DNA from: Modestobacter roseus
Lineage (GTDB): Bacteria; Actinomycetota; Actinomycetes; Mycobacteriales; Geodermatophilaceae
Direction: 5' to 3'
Length of the DNA stretch: 64,000 nucleotides
Assembly (NCBI RefSeq): GCF_007994135.1
Contig: NZ_VLKF01000001.1
Span: 124,001 to 188,000 of the forward strand
The first letter of the stretch is position 1; the number at the start of each line of letters is the position of its first letter. Below the pieces are notes generated by a model. The model ran no database searches. It was not told the origin of the DNA and saw only the letters and a list, made by a program, of their open reading frames with translations. The translations under genes and the position numbers were made by a program. Positions 36,963-49,153 of the stretch are shown here, piece after piece.

Positions 36963-37960
36963 ACTCCCCACCGCAGCGCGGGGGTGCGCACGGGTGCGTC
37001 CCACAGCCGCAGCAGGTCGTCGTCCACCCGGAGCAGCGTCACCGAGCAGCCGGCCATCTCCAGGCTGGTCATGTAGGAGCCCACGAGCGACCGGGCCACC
37101 TGCACCCCGGCCTTCTCCAGCACCTGCACCACCTCGCCGAACATCAGGTACAGCTCGATCAGCGGCGTGCCGCCCATGCCGTTGAGGAACACCAGCGCAC
37201 CGTCCCCGCCGGTGTAGTCCAGGTCGGCCAGCACCGGTTCCAGCAGCATCTCGGCGACCTCACGGGCCGGCGCCACCGGTACCCGGCGGCGTCCGGGTTC
37301 CCCGTGGATGCCGATCCCGACCTCCATCTCTCCCTCGGGCAGGTCGAAGGTCGGCGTCCCCGCGCTGGGCACCGTGCAGGAGGTGAGCGCCACGCCCATG
37401 CTGCGGCTGCGGGCGTTCACCGTCCGGGCCAGTTCGGCCACCTCGGTCAGCGGTCGCCCCTGCTCGGCAGCGGCCCCGGCGATCTTCTCGGCGAGCACGG
37501 TGGCGCCCACGCCCCGCCGGCCGGCGGTGTAGAGGCTGTCCTGCACGGCGACGTCGTCGTCGACCACCACCGAGACCACCTCGGTGCCCGACTCGGCAGC
37601 CACCAGCTCGGCCGCCATCTCGAAGTTCATCACGTCCCCGGTGTAGTTCTTCACCAGGTGCAGCACCCCGGCGCCACCGTCGACGCCGGTGGTCGCGGCG
37701 ACCATCTGGTCGGGCACCGGGGAGGTGAACACCTCCCCGGCGCAGGCGGCGTCGAGCATGCCGACCCCCACGAACCCGCCGTGCATCGGCTCGTGACCGG
37801 AGCCGCCCCCGGAGACGATGCCGACCTTCCCGCGCACCGGGGCGTCGCCGCGGAAGACCACCCGGTTGGGGTGGTCGACCCGCAGCTCGGGATGGGCGAT
37901 CGCCAGGCCGCGCAGGGACTCGGCGACGACGTCGGCGGGGTCGTTGATGAGCTTCTTCAC
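36959..37960 (-). CDS. dhaK: dihydroxyacetone kinase substrate-binding subunit DhaK, 333 aa
   Basis: Binds dihydroxyacetone covalently as a hemiaminal. [20 protein letters not shown] carries the substrate His residues. Other conserved stretches are [39 protein letters not shown] and [12 protein letters not shown]. The product, DHAP, enters glycolysis. It lies 21 bases downstream of the aquaglyceroporin gene, so glycerol/DHA uptake and phosphorylation share one transcript. Confidence 0.96.
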   Translation of the reverse strand: MKKLINDPADVVAESLRGLAIAHPELRVDHPNRVVFRGDAPVRGKVGIVSGGGSGHEPMHGGFVGVGMLDAACAGEVFTSPVPDQMVAATTGVDGGAGVLHLVKNYTGDVMNFEMAAELVAAESGTEVVSVVVDDDVAVQDSLYTAGRRGVGATVLAEKIAGAAAEQGRPLTEVAELARTVNARSRSMGVALTSCTVPSAGTPTFDLPEGEMEVGIGIHGEPGRRRVPVAPAREVAEMLLEPVLADLDYTGGDGALVFLNGMGGTPLIELYLMFGEVVQVLEKAGVQVARSLVGSYMTSLEMAGCSVTLLRVDDDLLRLWDAPVRTPALRWGV

Positions 37961-37981
37961 GGTTCTCCTCCGAGGTGGTGG

Positions 37982-38902
37982 TCAGGGTGTGTCGGCGGCG
38001 CGGGGGCGTCCGCGCGCCTCGCTCGTCGGCCGGTCCTGCTCGACGGTGGTGCGGGGGAGCGGGGCGCGACCGTCCCCGGTGGGTGCGGAGTCGGGCTCGA
38101 TGGGGGTCCGGCCGGCCTCCGGCTCGTCCTCCACCGGCAGCCGCCGGCCCACCAGCAGCTCGTAGAGCAGGGCACCGACGACGGCGCCGATCAGCGGGCC
38201 CACGATCGGCACCCACCAGTAGAAGTCGCCGTTCTGATCTCGCCACGCCCCGCCGTAGCCGGTCAGGTAGGAGACCAACCGCGGACCGAAGTCGCGGGCG
38301 GGGTTGATCGCGTAGCCGGCGTTGGTGCCCCAGGCCATGCCGATCGCGACGACGATCAGGCCGATCACGAACGGGCCCAGGTTGACCCCCGGCGCGGTGT
38401 TGCGCAGGTCGGTCACGGCCAGCACCAGGAACAGCAGGATCGCCGTCCCGATGATCTGGTCGCGGAACGCACCCCAGGTGCCCACCGGCAGGGCGCCGTT
38501 GCCCGGCAGGGTCGAGAAGATGCCCTGGGTGGCGATGGTGTGGTCGGGGTCGATGGCGGCGATGACCTCGGTGTAGTTCCACCGGACCAGGGCGGCGGCG
38601 GCCATCGCCCCCAGCGTCTGGGCCAGCGCGTACGGCGCCACCTTGCGCCAGGGGAAGTCGCGGAACACCGCCAGGGCGAGGGTGACCGCGGGGTTGATGT
38701 GCGCGCCGCTGATCCGCGCGGCGGTGTAAACGCCCAGGGTGACGCCCAGGCCCCAGGCCCAGGCGATGCTGTCGTGGTCGCCGAGGCCGCCGGCCACCAC
38801 CTGGGCGACGACGCCGACCCCGAACAGGATCAGGATGAACGTCCCGGCGAACTCGGCGGCCAGCTCGGCCGCCAGCGTGCGTTGCTTCACGGGCTCGGAC
38901 AC
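37982..38902 (-). CDS. glpF: MIP-family aquaglyceroporin, 306 aa
   Basis: Six-helix glycerol facilitator in the cytoplasmic membrane. Both half-helix NPA motifs are present: ISGAHINPAVTLAL and GYAINPARDFGPR. The Asp after the second NPA (NPARD) is typical of glycerol-conducting members. Start ATG 38902 (MSEPVKQRTLAAELAAEF). The C-terminal tail of 60 residues is hydrophilic and Pro/Glu/Arg-rich. First gene of the glpF-dhaKLM operon. Confidence 0.93.
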   Translation of the reverse strand: MSEPVKQRTLAAELAAEFAGTFILILFGVGVVAQVVAGGLGDHDSIAWAWGLGVTLGVYTAARISGAHINPAVTLALAVFRDFPWRKVAPYALAQTLGAMAAAALVRWNYTEVIAAIDPDHTIATQGIFSTLPGNGALPVGTWGAFRDQIIGTAILLFLVLAVTDLRNTAPGVNLGPFVIGLIVVAIGMAWGTNAGYAINPARDFGPRLVSYLTGYGGAWRDQNGDFYWWVPIVGPLIGAVVGALLYELLVGRRLPVEDEPEAGRTPIEPDSAPTGDGRAPLPRTTVEQDRPTSEARGRPRAADTP

Positions 38903-39173
38903 GGTCCCTCCAACACTGCGGTGGGTTGGACGGGAACAGGGTGGTGTGATCGCCGTCCCAGCACAATGCCCCGCTGCGCGCCGTTCCAGATCGGGACCTC
39001 CGACCCGGGCCGCAGGTCCCGGGCGGGCGTGTCACGTGCACGAGCCGCGATGCGAAGTGCTGCCCCGACGGCCGGACAGGAGCACCATCGGAGGCGTGGC
39101 CCGCCGGCCGGTGCACGGTGCCGGGGTGGGCGGGCGACGCGCAGCACGGTCCCCGAGCAGAAGGAGCCATCAG

Positions 39174-40397
39174 ATGGCCGGCAACAGAGGCGTTGCGTAC
39201 ATCGAACCGGGCAAGGTCGAGGTCCAGACCATCGACTACCCGAAGCTGGAGCTGCAGGACGGGCCCGGGGTCAACCCGGCGAACGTGGGACGCAAGCTGA
39301 ACCACGGGGTGATCCTCAAGGTCGTCACGAGCAACATCTGCGGCAGCGACCAGCACATGGTCCGCGGCCGGACGACGGCGCCGCCCAACCTGGTGCTGGG
39401 TCACGAGATCCTCGGCGAGGTCGTGGAGAAGGGGTCCGACGTCGAGTTCATCGAGGTCGGCGACCTCTGCTCCGTACCGTTCAACATCGCCTGCGGGCGC
39501 TGCCGGAACTGCAAGGAGGGCAAGACCGGGATCTGCCTGAACGTGAACCCGGCCCGCCCGGGTGCGGCCTACGGCTATGTGGACATGGGCGGCTGGGTCG
39601 GCGGGCAGGCCGAGTACGTGACGGTGCCCTACGCCGACTGGAACCTGCTGAAGTTCCCGGACAAGGACCAGGCCATGGAGAAGATCATGGACCTGACCAT
39701 GCTCTCGGACATCTTCCCGACCGGCTTCCACGGTGCCGTCACCGCCGGGGTGAAGCCGGGCTCGACGGTCTACATCGCCGGGGCCGGCCCGGTCGGGCTG
39801 GCGGCGGCCGCCGGCGCGCAGCTGCTGGGCGCGTCGGTGGTGATCGTCGCCGACCTCGTGGAGCAGCGGCTGGCGCAGGCCCGCAGCTTCGGCTGCGAGA
39901 CCATCGACGTCAGCAAGGGCGACCCGAAGGACCAGATCGAGCAGCTCCTGGGTGAGCCGCAGGTGGACGCCGCAGTCGACGCGGTCGGTTTCGAGGCCCG
40001 CGGGCACGGCGAGGGGTCGACCAAGGAGGCGCCGGCCACGGTGCTGAACTCGCTGATGGAGGTCACCGCGGCCGGCGGGGCCATCGGCATCCCTGGGCTC
40101 TACGTCACCGGTGACCCCGGGGGCATCGACGAGGCGGCCAAGGTGGGCTCGCTGTCGCTGAGCCTGGGCACCGGCTGGGCGAAGTCCCTGTCGTTCACCA
40201 CCGGCCAGTGCCCGGTGATGCGCTACAACCTCGGGCTGATGAAGGCGATCCTGCACGACAAGGTGCAGATCGCGAAGGCGGTGAACGCCACGGCCATCTC
40301 GCTGGACGAGGCGCCGCAGGGCTACCAGGACTTCGACTCCGGCGCGGCGAAGAAGTACGTGATCGACCCGCACGGGATGACCGGCAAGGCGGCCTGA
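39174..40397 (+). CDS. fdhA: glutathione-independent formaldehyde dehydrogenase, 407 aa
   Basis: Zinc-containing medium-chain dehydrogenase with tightly bound NAD that oxidises formaldehyde and may dismutate it. The catalytic zinc motif is SNICGSDQHMVRG plus GHEILGEVVEKG. Structural zinc cysteines are in CGRCRNCKEGKTGIC. The Rossmann motif is [20 protein letters not shown]. The long insertion and VDAVGFEARGHG are characteristic of the Pseudomonas putida FdhA type. ATG 39174 follows AAGGAG. It is divergent from the glycerol/DHA operon; a functional link through C1 or DHA metabolism is possible but unproven. Confidence 0.94.
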   Translation: MAGNRGVAYIEPGKVEVQTIDYPKLELQDGPGVNPANVGRKLNHGVILKVVTSNICGSDQHMVRGRTTAPPNLVLGHEILGEVVEKGSDVEFIEVGDLCSVPFNIACGRCRNCKEGKTGICLNVNPARPGAAYGYVDMGGWVGGQAEYVTVPYADWNLLKFPDKDQAMEKIMDLTMLSDIFPTGFHGAVTAGVKPGSTVYIAGAGPVGLAAAAGAQLLGASVVIVADLVEQRLAQARSFGCETIDVSKGDPKDQIEQLLGEPQVDAAVDAVGFEARGHGEGSTKEAPATVLNSLMEVTAAGGAIGIPGLYVTGDPGGIDEAAKVGSLSLSLGTGWAKSLSFTTGQCPVMRYNLGLMKAILHDKVQIAKAVNATAISLDEAPQGYQDFDSGAAKKYVIDPHGMTGKAA

Positions 40398-40455
40398 CCT
40401 CCCCGCACCGCACCGTCCTCCCCCGGGCCCCGGCGGCTCGGGGGAGGATGGGCCG

Positions 40456-40653
40456 GTGAACGTCTTCACCGACTACGCCGAGACCCACTGGGTGCCCATC
40501 AACGGCGACATGGTCACGGTGCAGACCGTGGACGCCGCCGGCCGGCGGGAGACCCACGTGCTCTCCGTCCCCGACGCGCTGGCGCAGTTCAAGGTCAAGT
40601 ACCCGTTCATCGACGACGGGATGGCCGCCGAGCTCTTCGCCCAGGGCGGCTGA
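40456..40653 (+). CDS. small hypothetical protein, 65 aa
   Basis: Starts GTG 40456, 58 bases after fdhA, behind GGGGGAGG. Reads MNVFTDYAETHWVPINGDMV, then RRETHVLSVPDALAQFKVKY and ends ELFAQGG. Hydrophilic, compact, with no recognised domain. A ribosome site and balanced composition support a gene. Confidence 0.6.
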   Translation: MNVFTDYAETHWVPINGDMVTVQTVDAAGRRETHVLSVPDALAQFKVKYPFIDDGMAAELFAQGG

Positions 40654-40729
40654 CGCCGGCCGGGGACCCGCGCCCGGGAGGAGCCGCAGCTCACGCAACA
40701 GGGGCGGGTGCTGCGCCGTTGTACCGGTC

Positions 40730-41338
40730 GTGACGCTGCACCTGCTGGTCCTCGGCGACTCCCTGGCGTTCGGCACCGGCGCCGCCTCGTCGGCGGACAC
40801 GCTCGGCGCCCGGCTCACCCGTGCCCTCGAGGCCGCCGGCCGTGCGGTGCGCCGCACCGTGGTCGCCGTCCCCGGGGCGACCTCGCTCGACCTCGACGCC
40901 CAGGTGCGCCGCGCACCGCAGGACGCCGACGTCGCGCTGCTGGTGGTCGGCGCGAACGACCTGACCCGGCAGGTGTCGCCCGCGCAGGGCGCCGCGGCCC
41001 TCGGCGCGGCGGTCACCCAGCTGCGCCGGCGCGGCACCGACGTGCTCGTCGTCCCGACCCCGGACCTCTCCGCGGTCGCCTGGGTGCCGCCGGCGCTCCG
41101 GTCGGTGGTGGCGGCCGTCTGCGACCAGGTGCGCAGCCGGCAGACCGCGGCCGCCGAGGCGGCCGGTGGGGCGGTGGCCCCGGTGGCGCCGGCGCTGTCC
41201 GCCCGGTTCGCCGCCGATCCACGGCTGTTCTCCGCCGACCGGTTCCACCCTTCCTCGGCGGGCTACGCGCTGGTCGCCGATGCGCTGGCCCCGCACCTGC
41301 TGACCCTGGTCGCGCGGCGGGAGGACGCCGCCGCCTGA
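40730..41338 (+). CDS. SGNH/GDSL hydrolase, 202 aa
   Basis: Esterase/lipase-like hydrolase. Block I LVLGDSLAFGTGA (Ser12 nucleophile), block II with Gly in VAVPGATS, block III VGANDLT (oxyanion Asn), and block V DRFHPSSAGY (Asp and His). No signal peptide, so intracellular. GTG 40730. Followed by two strong inverted repeats before the convergent sdhB. Confidence 0.9.
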   Translation: MTLHLLVLGDSLAFGTGAASSADTLGARLTRALEAAGRAVRRTVVAVPGATSLDLDAQVRRAPQDADVALLVVGANDLTRQVSPAQGAAALGAAVTQLRRRGTDVLVVPTPDLSAVAWVPPALRSVVAAVCDQVRSRQTAAAEAAGGAVAPVAPALSARFAADPRLFSADRFHPSSAGYALVADALAPHLLTLVARREDAAA

Positions 41339-41343
41339 CCAGC

Positions 41344-41408
41344 GACGCGAGATCTGCGAACTCGGGGCCAAGGCGGCTCCTAAAGCCCGAGATCGCAGAT
41401 CTCGCGTC
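41344..41408. terminator. long interrupted stem-loop between the GDSL gene and sdhB
   Basis: GACGCGAGATCTGCGA (41344-41359) pairs perfectly over 16 bp with TCGCAGATCTCGCGTC (41393-41408). After one mismatch, CTCGGG (41361-41366) pairs with CCCGAG (41386-41391). It probably ends transcription of the GDSL gene. Confidence 0.65.
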
Positions 41409-41420
41409 CCACGGACGACG

Positions 41421-41456
41421 AACGGGCCGGCACCCCGGTGGGGGTGCCGGCCCGTT
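41421..41456. terminator. second strong hairpin before sdhB end
   Basis: AACGGGCCGGCACCCC (41421-41436) pairs perfectly over 16 bp with the segment 41441-41456, with loop GGTG. It lies about 40 bases past the sdhB stop on the minus strand and is the likely terminator of sdhCAB. Confidence 0.7.
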
Positions 41457-41498
41457 CGGCCGGATCGGTCGCTCAGCTGGCCGGCACGCCTCCGGCGC

Positions 41499-42274
41499 TC
41501 AGCTGGCCGGCACGCCTCCGGCGCGGAGTGCGCCGAGCAGGTCGTGGTTGAGCCGGGAGATGGTCTCCATCGAGATGCCCTTCGGGCAGACCGCGGAGCA
41601 CTCGCCGATGTTGCTGCAGCCGCCGAAGTCCTCGGCGTCCTGCTGCGCCACCATCTTCAGCACCCGGGCGTCCCGCTCCGGCTGCCCCTGGGGGAGCAGG
41701 CCGAGGTGGGCGACCTTGGCGGCGGTGAACAGCATCGCCGAGCCGTTCGGGCAGGCGGCGACGCAGGCGCCGCAGCCGATGCAGGTCGCCGCGTCGAACG
41801 CCGCGTCGGAGTCCTTCTTCGGCACCGGCATGGCGTGCGCGTCGGGCGCGGTGCCGGTCGGGACGCTGATGAAGCCACCCGCGGAGATGATCCGGTCGAA
41901 GGCCGAACGGTCGACCGCGAGATCCTTGACCACCGGGAAGCCCCCGGAGCGCCACGGCTCGATGTCCAGCACGTCGCCGTCGTTGAACGACCGCATGTGC
42001 AGCTGGCAGACGGTCGCCTGCTCCGGGCCGTGGGCGATGCCGTTGATCATCAGGCCGCAGGACCCGCAGATGCCCTCGCGGCAGTCGTGGTCGAACGCCA
42101 CCGGGTCGTCGCCGTCGAGGATCAGCTTCTCGTTCAGCACGTCGAGCATCTCGAGGAAGGACATGTCGGGCGAGACGTCGGTGACGTGGTAGGTCACCAT
42201 CTTGCCCTTCTGCGTCCGGTCCCGCTGGCGCCAGATGCGCAGGGTCAGGCTCATCATGCGTGGCTCGGTGGTGG

Positions 42275-42278
<4 letters not shown>
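41499..42278 (-). CDS. sdhB: succinate dehydrogenase iron-sulfur subunit, 259 aa
   Basis: Carries electrons from the flavoprotein to the membrane subunit. The 2Fe-2S cluster is in [10 protein letters not shown]...C. The second cluster region is [14 protein letters not shown] and the third is [19 protein letters not shown] 42278 overlaps the sdhA stop by four bases; MMSLTLRIW seven codons later is an alternative start. A 26-base sequence spanning the stop codon is duplicated in tandem directly after it, so the last residues AGGVPAS occur twice in the DNA. Confidence 0.95.
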
Positions 42279-44221
<1,943 letters not shown>

Positions 44222-44239
44222 CGCAGGTGTCCTTCTCTC

Positions 44240-44950
44240 TCAGTCGATCAGGCCGAAGGCGACGGACAGCGGGACGAGCAGGAAGCCCACGGTCAGCACG
44301 GTGGCGACGACGTAGGCGAACGCGTTGACCGCGCGCTCACGCCGCTTGTTGGTCTGGCCCAGGGTCTGGGTGGCGGCGAAGATGCCGTGCCGCAGGTGGA
44401 GGCCCAGCAGCAGCATCGAGACCACGTAGAACGCGGTCACCGGGATGTTGGAGAAGCTGGCGACCAGCCGCTCGTAGGGCGTGCTGTCGTGGCCCTCGGG
44501 GTTCACCGCGCCCAGGGTGAGGTCGAGGATGTGCCAGATGATGAACAGCGCCAGGATCACCCCGCCCCAGCGGACGGTGCGCGAGGCGAAGCTCTGCTGG
44601 ACGCGCTTCTTCGTCGCGTAGGGCACCGGACGGGCGCGCTTGGCCTGGCGCCACAGCGAGATGGCCGCCCAGAAGTGCGCGACCACGGCCACCAGCAGCA
44701 CGAGCCGGATGATCCAGAGCGCCGTCTGGGCCGGCAGGGCCGGCTCACCGATGGTGCGGATCCACCCGGAGTAGCTGTTGAAGGACTCGGGGCCCGAGAA
44801 CGCCTTCAGGTTGCCGATCATGTGCGCGACCAAGTACAGGATCATGATGATCCCGCTGACCGCCATCACCGTCTTCTTGACGACCGAGTTGCTGAACCGG
44901 CCGGTCTTCGGGGCCCTCGGCGGAGCCTGCTGCGTCGTCGTCGTCGCCAC
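44240..44950 (-). CDS. sdhC: succinate dehydrogenase cytochrome b subunit, 236 aa
   Basis: Single membrane anchor with five hydrophobic helices, of the B. subtilis b558 type. Helix I is KKTVMAVSGIIMILYLVAHM with heme-ligand His in the VAHMIGN motif. Further helices carry AHFWAAISLWRQ, WGGVILALFIIWHILDLTLG and LLLGLHLRHGIFAATQTLGQ, each with conserved His. The start is taken as GTG 44950 (VATTTTQQAPPRAPKTGRFS). First gene of the sdh operon. Confidence 0.9.
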   Translation of the reverse strand: MATTTTQQAPPRAPKTGRFSNSVVKKTVMAVSGIIMILYLVAHMIGNLKAFSGPESFNSYSGWIRTIGEPALPAQTALWIIRLVLLVAVVAHFWAAISLWRQAKRARPVPYATKKRVQQSFASRTVRWGGVILALFIIWHILDLTLGAVNPEGHDSTPYERLVASFSNIPVTAFYVVSMLLLGLHLRHGIFAATQTLGQTNKRRERAVNAFAYVVATVLTVGFLLVPLSVAFGLID

Positions 44951-45014
44951 GTCACCCAAGGTATTCCCTGTGCCCACGTGACACCCAGGTGAACCCGCCG
45001 TGACACGGCTCATG

Positions 45015-45031
45015 TAAGGCGACCCTCACCT
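45015..45031. promoter_or_regulatory. possible DtxR/IdeR-like iron box upstream of sdhC
   Basis: TAAGGCGACCCTCACCT resembles the iron-box pattern AGG-N4-CCT-N-ACCT in the gap between divergent sdhC and the molybdopterin gene. Iron control of succinate dehydrogenase would make sense, but the match is partial. Confidence 0.22.
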
Positions 45032-45129
45032 CGGCCCCTCGGGAGACACCGGGCCCCGAGGAGGAGGATGATCTCCGCCGGACAGCCCCGCCGCCGCCCG
45101 CCAGGGCCGGTCAGAGAGGAACCTCGGAC

Positions 45130-45733
<604 letters not shown>

Positions 45734-45741
<8 letters not shown>

Positions 45742-46534
45742 GGCCGACGCCGTCCTGCCGGACCCGGCGACGCCGCCCGGAGCGGGACCGCAGCCGGTCG
45801 AGCCGCCGGCCCTGGTGACCCCGTCTGCGCCGGCGGGTGGGTGGACCACCGCGACCGTCGCCGGGCTGCGCCGGCCGATCGCCCGCTCGGTGGAGCTGCG
45901 GCTGGACGTCCACGACCGGGTCGACCACCTGCCCGGTCAGCACTACGTCGTCCGGCTGACCGCCGAGGACGGATACACCGCGCAGCGGTCCTACTCGGTG
46001 GCCTCGGCTCCGGGTGACCCGCTGGTGGAGCTGTTCGTGGAGCGCCTGGACGACGGCGAGGTCTCCACCTACCTCGCCGACGTCGTCGAGCCGGGTGACG
46101 AGCTGGAGGTCCGCGGCCCGATCGGGGGCTGGTTCGTCTGGGACGGCACCAGCCCGGCACTGCTGGTCGGCGGAGGCAGCGGCGTCGTGCCGCTGGTGGC
46201 GATGGTGCGGCACGCCCGGGACATCGGACGGCTGGACCTGCTGCGGGTGGCGGTCTCGGCGCGCACGTTGGCCGAGCTGCCCTACGCCGAGGAGCTCGCC
46301 GCGGCCGGCGCGCTGATCGTGACCACCCGGGAGGCGCACGGCATCCGCCCGGCCGCCCGGATGACCGCGATGGACCTGCTGCCGTTGTGGGAGCCGGGGC
46401 AGACCGCGTACGTGTGCGGCTCCGCCGCCTTCGCCGAGGCCGCCGGCCAGCTGCTGGTCGGCATGGGCGTGGCGCCGTCGGCGATCCGGCTGGAGCGGTT
46501 CGGCCCCTCGGCGCTGGAGCAGCCGGCGCGCTGA
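45734..46534 (+). CDS. FAD/NAD(P)-binding ferredoxin-reductase-type oxidoreductase, 266 aa
   Basis: FAD-binding domain with LPGQHYVVRLTAEDGYTAQR and SYSVAS (flavin motif RSYSxAS), then the NAD(P) domain with LLVGGGSGVVPLVAMVRHAR and YVCGSAAFAEAAGQLL. The 2Fe-2S domain of longer relatives is absent. It overlaps the molybdopterin enzyme by eight bases, a fixed actinobacterial pair, so it is its likely redox partner. Confidence 0.92.
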
Positions 46535-46554
46535 GCCAGCCTCGACCGGTGTCC

Positions 46555-46590
46555 AGCGGCCCCGGGGTGCGTCCGCACCCCGGGGCCGCT
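46555..46590. terminator. bidirectional terminator between the flavin reductase and katE
   Basis: AGCGGCCCCGGGGTGC (46555-46570) pairs perfectly over 16 bp with the segment 46575-46590, with loop GTCC. It lies 13 bases before the katE stop on the other strand. Confidence 0.75.
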
Positions 46591-46602
46591 GCACGCCGTG
46601 GG

Positions 46603-48714
46603 TCAGGCCGCCGGCGGCACCGCGGAGGAGGTCACCAGCGGCGCGCGGTCCCACACCTTGTGCTGGCCCAGTGCGGCGACCAGGTCCGCCGCGAGCGCAG
46701 CACCGCTGTCGGCGGCGAGGACGCCGGGACCGGTGGTGTCGATGCCGGCGGCGGTGAGCACCTCGGCGCCATCGCCCCAGGTGCCGAACGCCTTGAGCTG
46801 GCGGAAGGCCTCGTGCAGCAGCACGACCGCCTTGATGTCCTTCTCCTTCGGCGCGCCGTCGGCGACGACGACCGCGTCGAACTCGATGGAGCGGGCGGTC
46901 ACGTAGGTGCGCTCCACGACCTGCGCGTCCGCCCCGGAGCCGAGCTCGCCGCCGACCGGGGCGAGCACCTTGACCTGGGCCCCGGCGCTCTCGACCGCCT
47001 CGCGGAAGGCGGCGATGCCGGCCAGGTCGGCGTCCGGCCCGGCGATGACGGCGACCTGCCGGCCGTCGACCGGGTACGTCTCCCCGGTGACCTGCGCCAG
47101 CGCCGGTGACGGGTCGAGGTGGTCGACGAGATCGGGCTCCGGCGCCGGCAGGCCGAGACCGGCGGCGACCGCCCGGCACAGCTCGGTGTCGATCTTGGCG
47201 AGCACGGTGAGCGCCCGCTCCTTGATCTCCTTCTCGTAGACCTTGCCCAGCTCGAAGGCGTAGGCCTCGGTGACGTGCACCTGCTCGGGGTGGGACAGGC
47301 TGGCGTAGAACATCGCGGCCTGGGAGAAGTGGTCCTCGAAGGAGGACTGGCTCTCCCGGACGACGTCACCCTCGACGTGCCGGGGCACGTTCACGTAGCC
47401 GCCGTGCTCCCAGTCGGCCGGCACCGGCTCGCCGCCGTCCACCCAGTTGGGCAGGTAGGGGGCGTCGCCCTCCGGGATGCCCTGCTGCATGAAGCCGTCG
47501 CGGTGGTTGTCGTTCACCGGCGCGTGCGGGCGGTTGATCGGGATCTGCCGCCAGTTCGGCCCGCCGAGCCGGGTGAGCTGGGTGTCCAGGTAGGAGAAGT
47601 TGCGCCCCTGCAGCAGCGGGTCGTTGGTGAACTCGATGCCCGGGACCACGTGGCCGGTGTTGAACGCGACCTGCTCGGTCTCGGCGAAGTAGTTCGTGGG
47701 GTTGGCGTTGAGCACCAGCTTCCCGATCGGCTGGACCGGGACCATCTCCTCCGGGACGATCTTCGTCGGGTCGAGCAGGTCGATGCCCTCGTACATCTGC
47801 TCGTCGTTGTCCGGGAAGACCTGCACGCCCAGCTCCCACTCCGGGAAGGCGCCGGCCTCGATGGCGTCGGCGAGGTCGCGGCGGTGGAAGTCCGGGTCGG
47901 CGCCCATCGCCAGTTGCGCCTCCTCCCAGGTGAGGGAGTGCACGCCGAGCTTCGGGGTCCACTTGAACTGCACCAGCACCGTGTCCCGGGCCTCGTTCAC
48001 CAGGCGGAAGGTGTGCACCCCGAAGCCCTCCATCATCCGGAACGAGCGCGGGATGCCCCGATCGCTCATGTTCCAGATCGTGTGGTGGGTGGCCTCGGTG
48101 TGCAGCGTCACGAAGTCCCAGAAGGAGTCGTGCGCCGACTGCGCCTGCGGGATCTCCCGGCTGGGGCTCGGCTTGCCGGCGTGGATGATGTCGGGGAACT
48201 TGATCGCGTCCTGGATGAAGAACACCGGCATGTTGTTGCCGACCAGGTCCCAGTTCCCCTCCTTCGAGTAGAACTTCACCGCGAAACCGCGGGTGTCCCG
48301 GGCCGTGTCGGCCGAGCCGCGCGAGCCCAGCACCGTGGAGAACCGGACGAACACCGGGGTCTGCAGGTCCTTCTCCGCGAGCACCGCGGCGCGGGTGATG
48401 TTCCCGGCGGTGCCGTAGGCGGTGAAGACGCCGTGCGCGGCCGCACCGCGGGCGTGCACCACCCGCTCGGGGATGCGCTCGTGGTCGAAGGCGTTGATCT
48501 TCTCCCGGAGGTGGAAGTCCTCCAGCAGGGTCGGGCCGCGCCGGCCGGCCTTGAGCGAGTGGTCGGTGTCGGGGAGGCGGACGCCCATGGGCGAGGTCAC
48601 GAACTCCCCGGCCTGGGCGCGCGGGTCGCGGCCCTCCTCCGGGCCGGTGTAGCCGACGCCGGTGGCGCTGACCGTCTTCGGGGCGGACTGGTCGGGCTTG
48701 CGCTTCGGGGGCAC
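46603..48714 (-). CDS. katE: large-subunit monofunctional catalase (HPII type), 703 aa
   Basis: Decomposes hydrogen peroxide. Catalytic His in [18 protein letters not shown], Asn in the [16 protein letters not shown] region, and the heme-ligand Tyr downstream of [20 protein letters not shown]. The last 150 residues ([39 protein letters not shown]) form the flavodoxin/GATase1-like domain found only in large catalases. GTG 48714 follows an AGGAG ribosome site; a longer frame lacks one. Confidence 0.95.
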   Translation of the reverse strand: MPPKRKPDQSAPKTVSATGVGYTGPEEGRDPRAQAGEFVTSPMGVRLPDTDHSLKAGRRGPTLLEDFHLREKINAFDHERIPERVVHARGAAAHGVFTAYGTAGNITRAAVLAEKDLQTPVFVRFSTVLGSRGSADTARDTRGFAVKFYSKEGNWDLVGNNMPVFFIQDAIKFPDIIHAGKPSPSREIPQAQSAHDSFWDFVTLHTEATHHTIWNMSDRGIPRSFRMMEGFGVHTFRLVNEARDTVLVQFKWTPKLGVHSLTWEEAQLAMGADPDFHRRDLADAIEAGAFPEWELGVQVFPDNDEQMYEGIDLLDPTKIVPEEMVPVQPIGKLVLNANPTNYFAETEQVAFNTGHVVPGIEFTNDPLLQGRNFSYLDTQLTRLGGPNWRQIPINRPHAPVNDNHRDGFMQQGIPEGDAPYLPNWVDGGEPVPADWEHGGYVNVPRHVEGDVVRESQSSFEDHFSQAAMFYASLSHPEQVHVTEAYAFELGKVYEKEIKERALTVLAKIDTELCRAVAAGLGLPAPEPDLVDHLDPSPALAQVTGETYPVDGRQVAVIAGPDADLAGIAAFREAVESAGAQVKVLAPVGGELGSGADAQVVERTYVTARSIEFDAVVVADGAPKEKDIKAVVLLHEAFRQLKAFGTWGDGAEVLTAAGIDTTGPGVLAADSGAALAADLVAALGQHKVWDRAPLVTSSAVPPAA

Positions 48715-48868
48715 GTGGTTCTCCTGCTGTCGAGCGTGCTGCGGTGGTCGTTGCCCTCCGTCTACCCGGCCCGCCGGGCGCCGGAAACGGCTCGGCGCCG
48801 TCCGCCGGGGTGGGGTGCCCTCGCGTGTCCGCCGTCGCCCGCGCGGGCCGGTCTGGTGAGGTGACGCG

Positions 48869-49153
48869 GTGATCGAGCTCACCGGGCTCACCAAGCGCTA
48901 CCGGGCGCGCACCGCGGTCGAGGACCTCACCGCCCGGGTCGAACCCGGCCGGGTCACCGGCTTCCTGGGGCCGAACGGGTCGGGGAAGACGACGACGATG
49001 CGCTGCGTGCTCGGGCTGACCCGGCCCACCGCGGGCGCGGCCACCGTGCTGGGTGTTCCCTGCACCGAGCTGGCCCGGACGACGACGTCGCTGGAGGCGG
49101 CGTACTACGCGCTCACCGGGGCCGACGTCGAGTACCGGGCCCGTGGGCGATGA
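48869..49153 (+). pseudogene. ABC transporter ATPase remnant with large internal deletion
   Basis: The first 64 residues are a normal ABC ATPase start (MIELTGLTKRYRARTAVEDL; Walker A FLGPNGSGKTTTMRCVLG). The frame then jumps directly to what looks like the extreme C-terminus (TTSLEAAYYALTGADVEYRA). The Q loop, signature, Walker B and switch His are all missing, a loss of about 190-200 residues without frameshift. It cannot be a functional ATPase. The stop overlaps the following permease remnant, so the operon layout survives. Confidence 0.8.
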
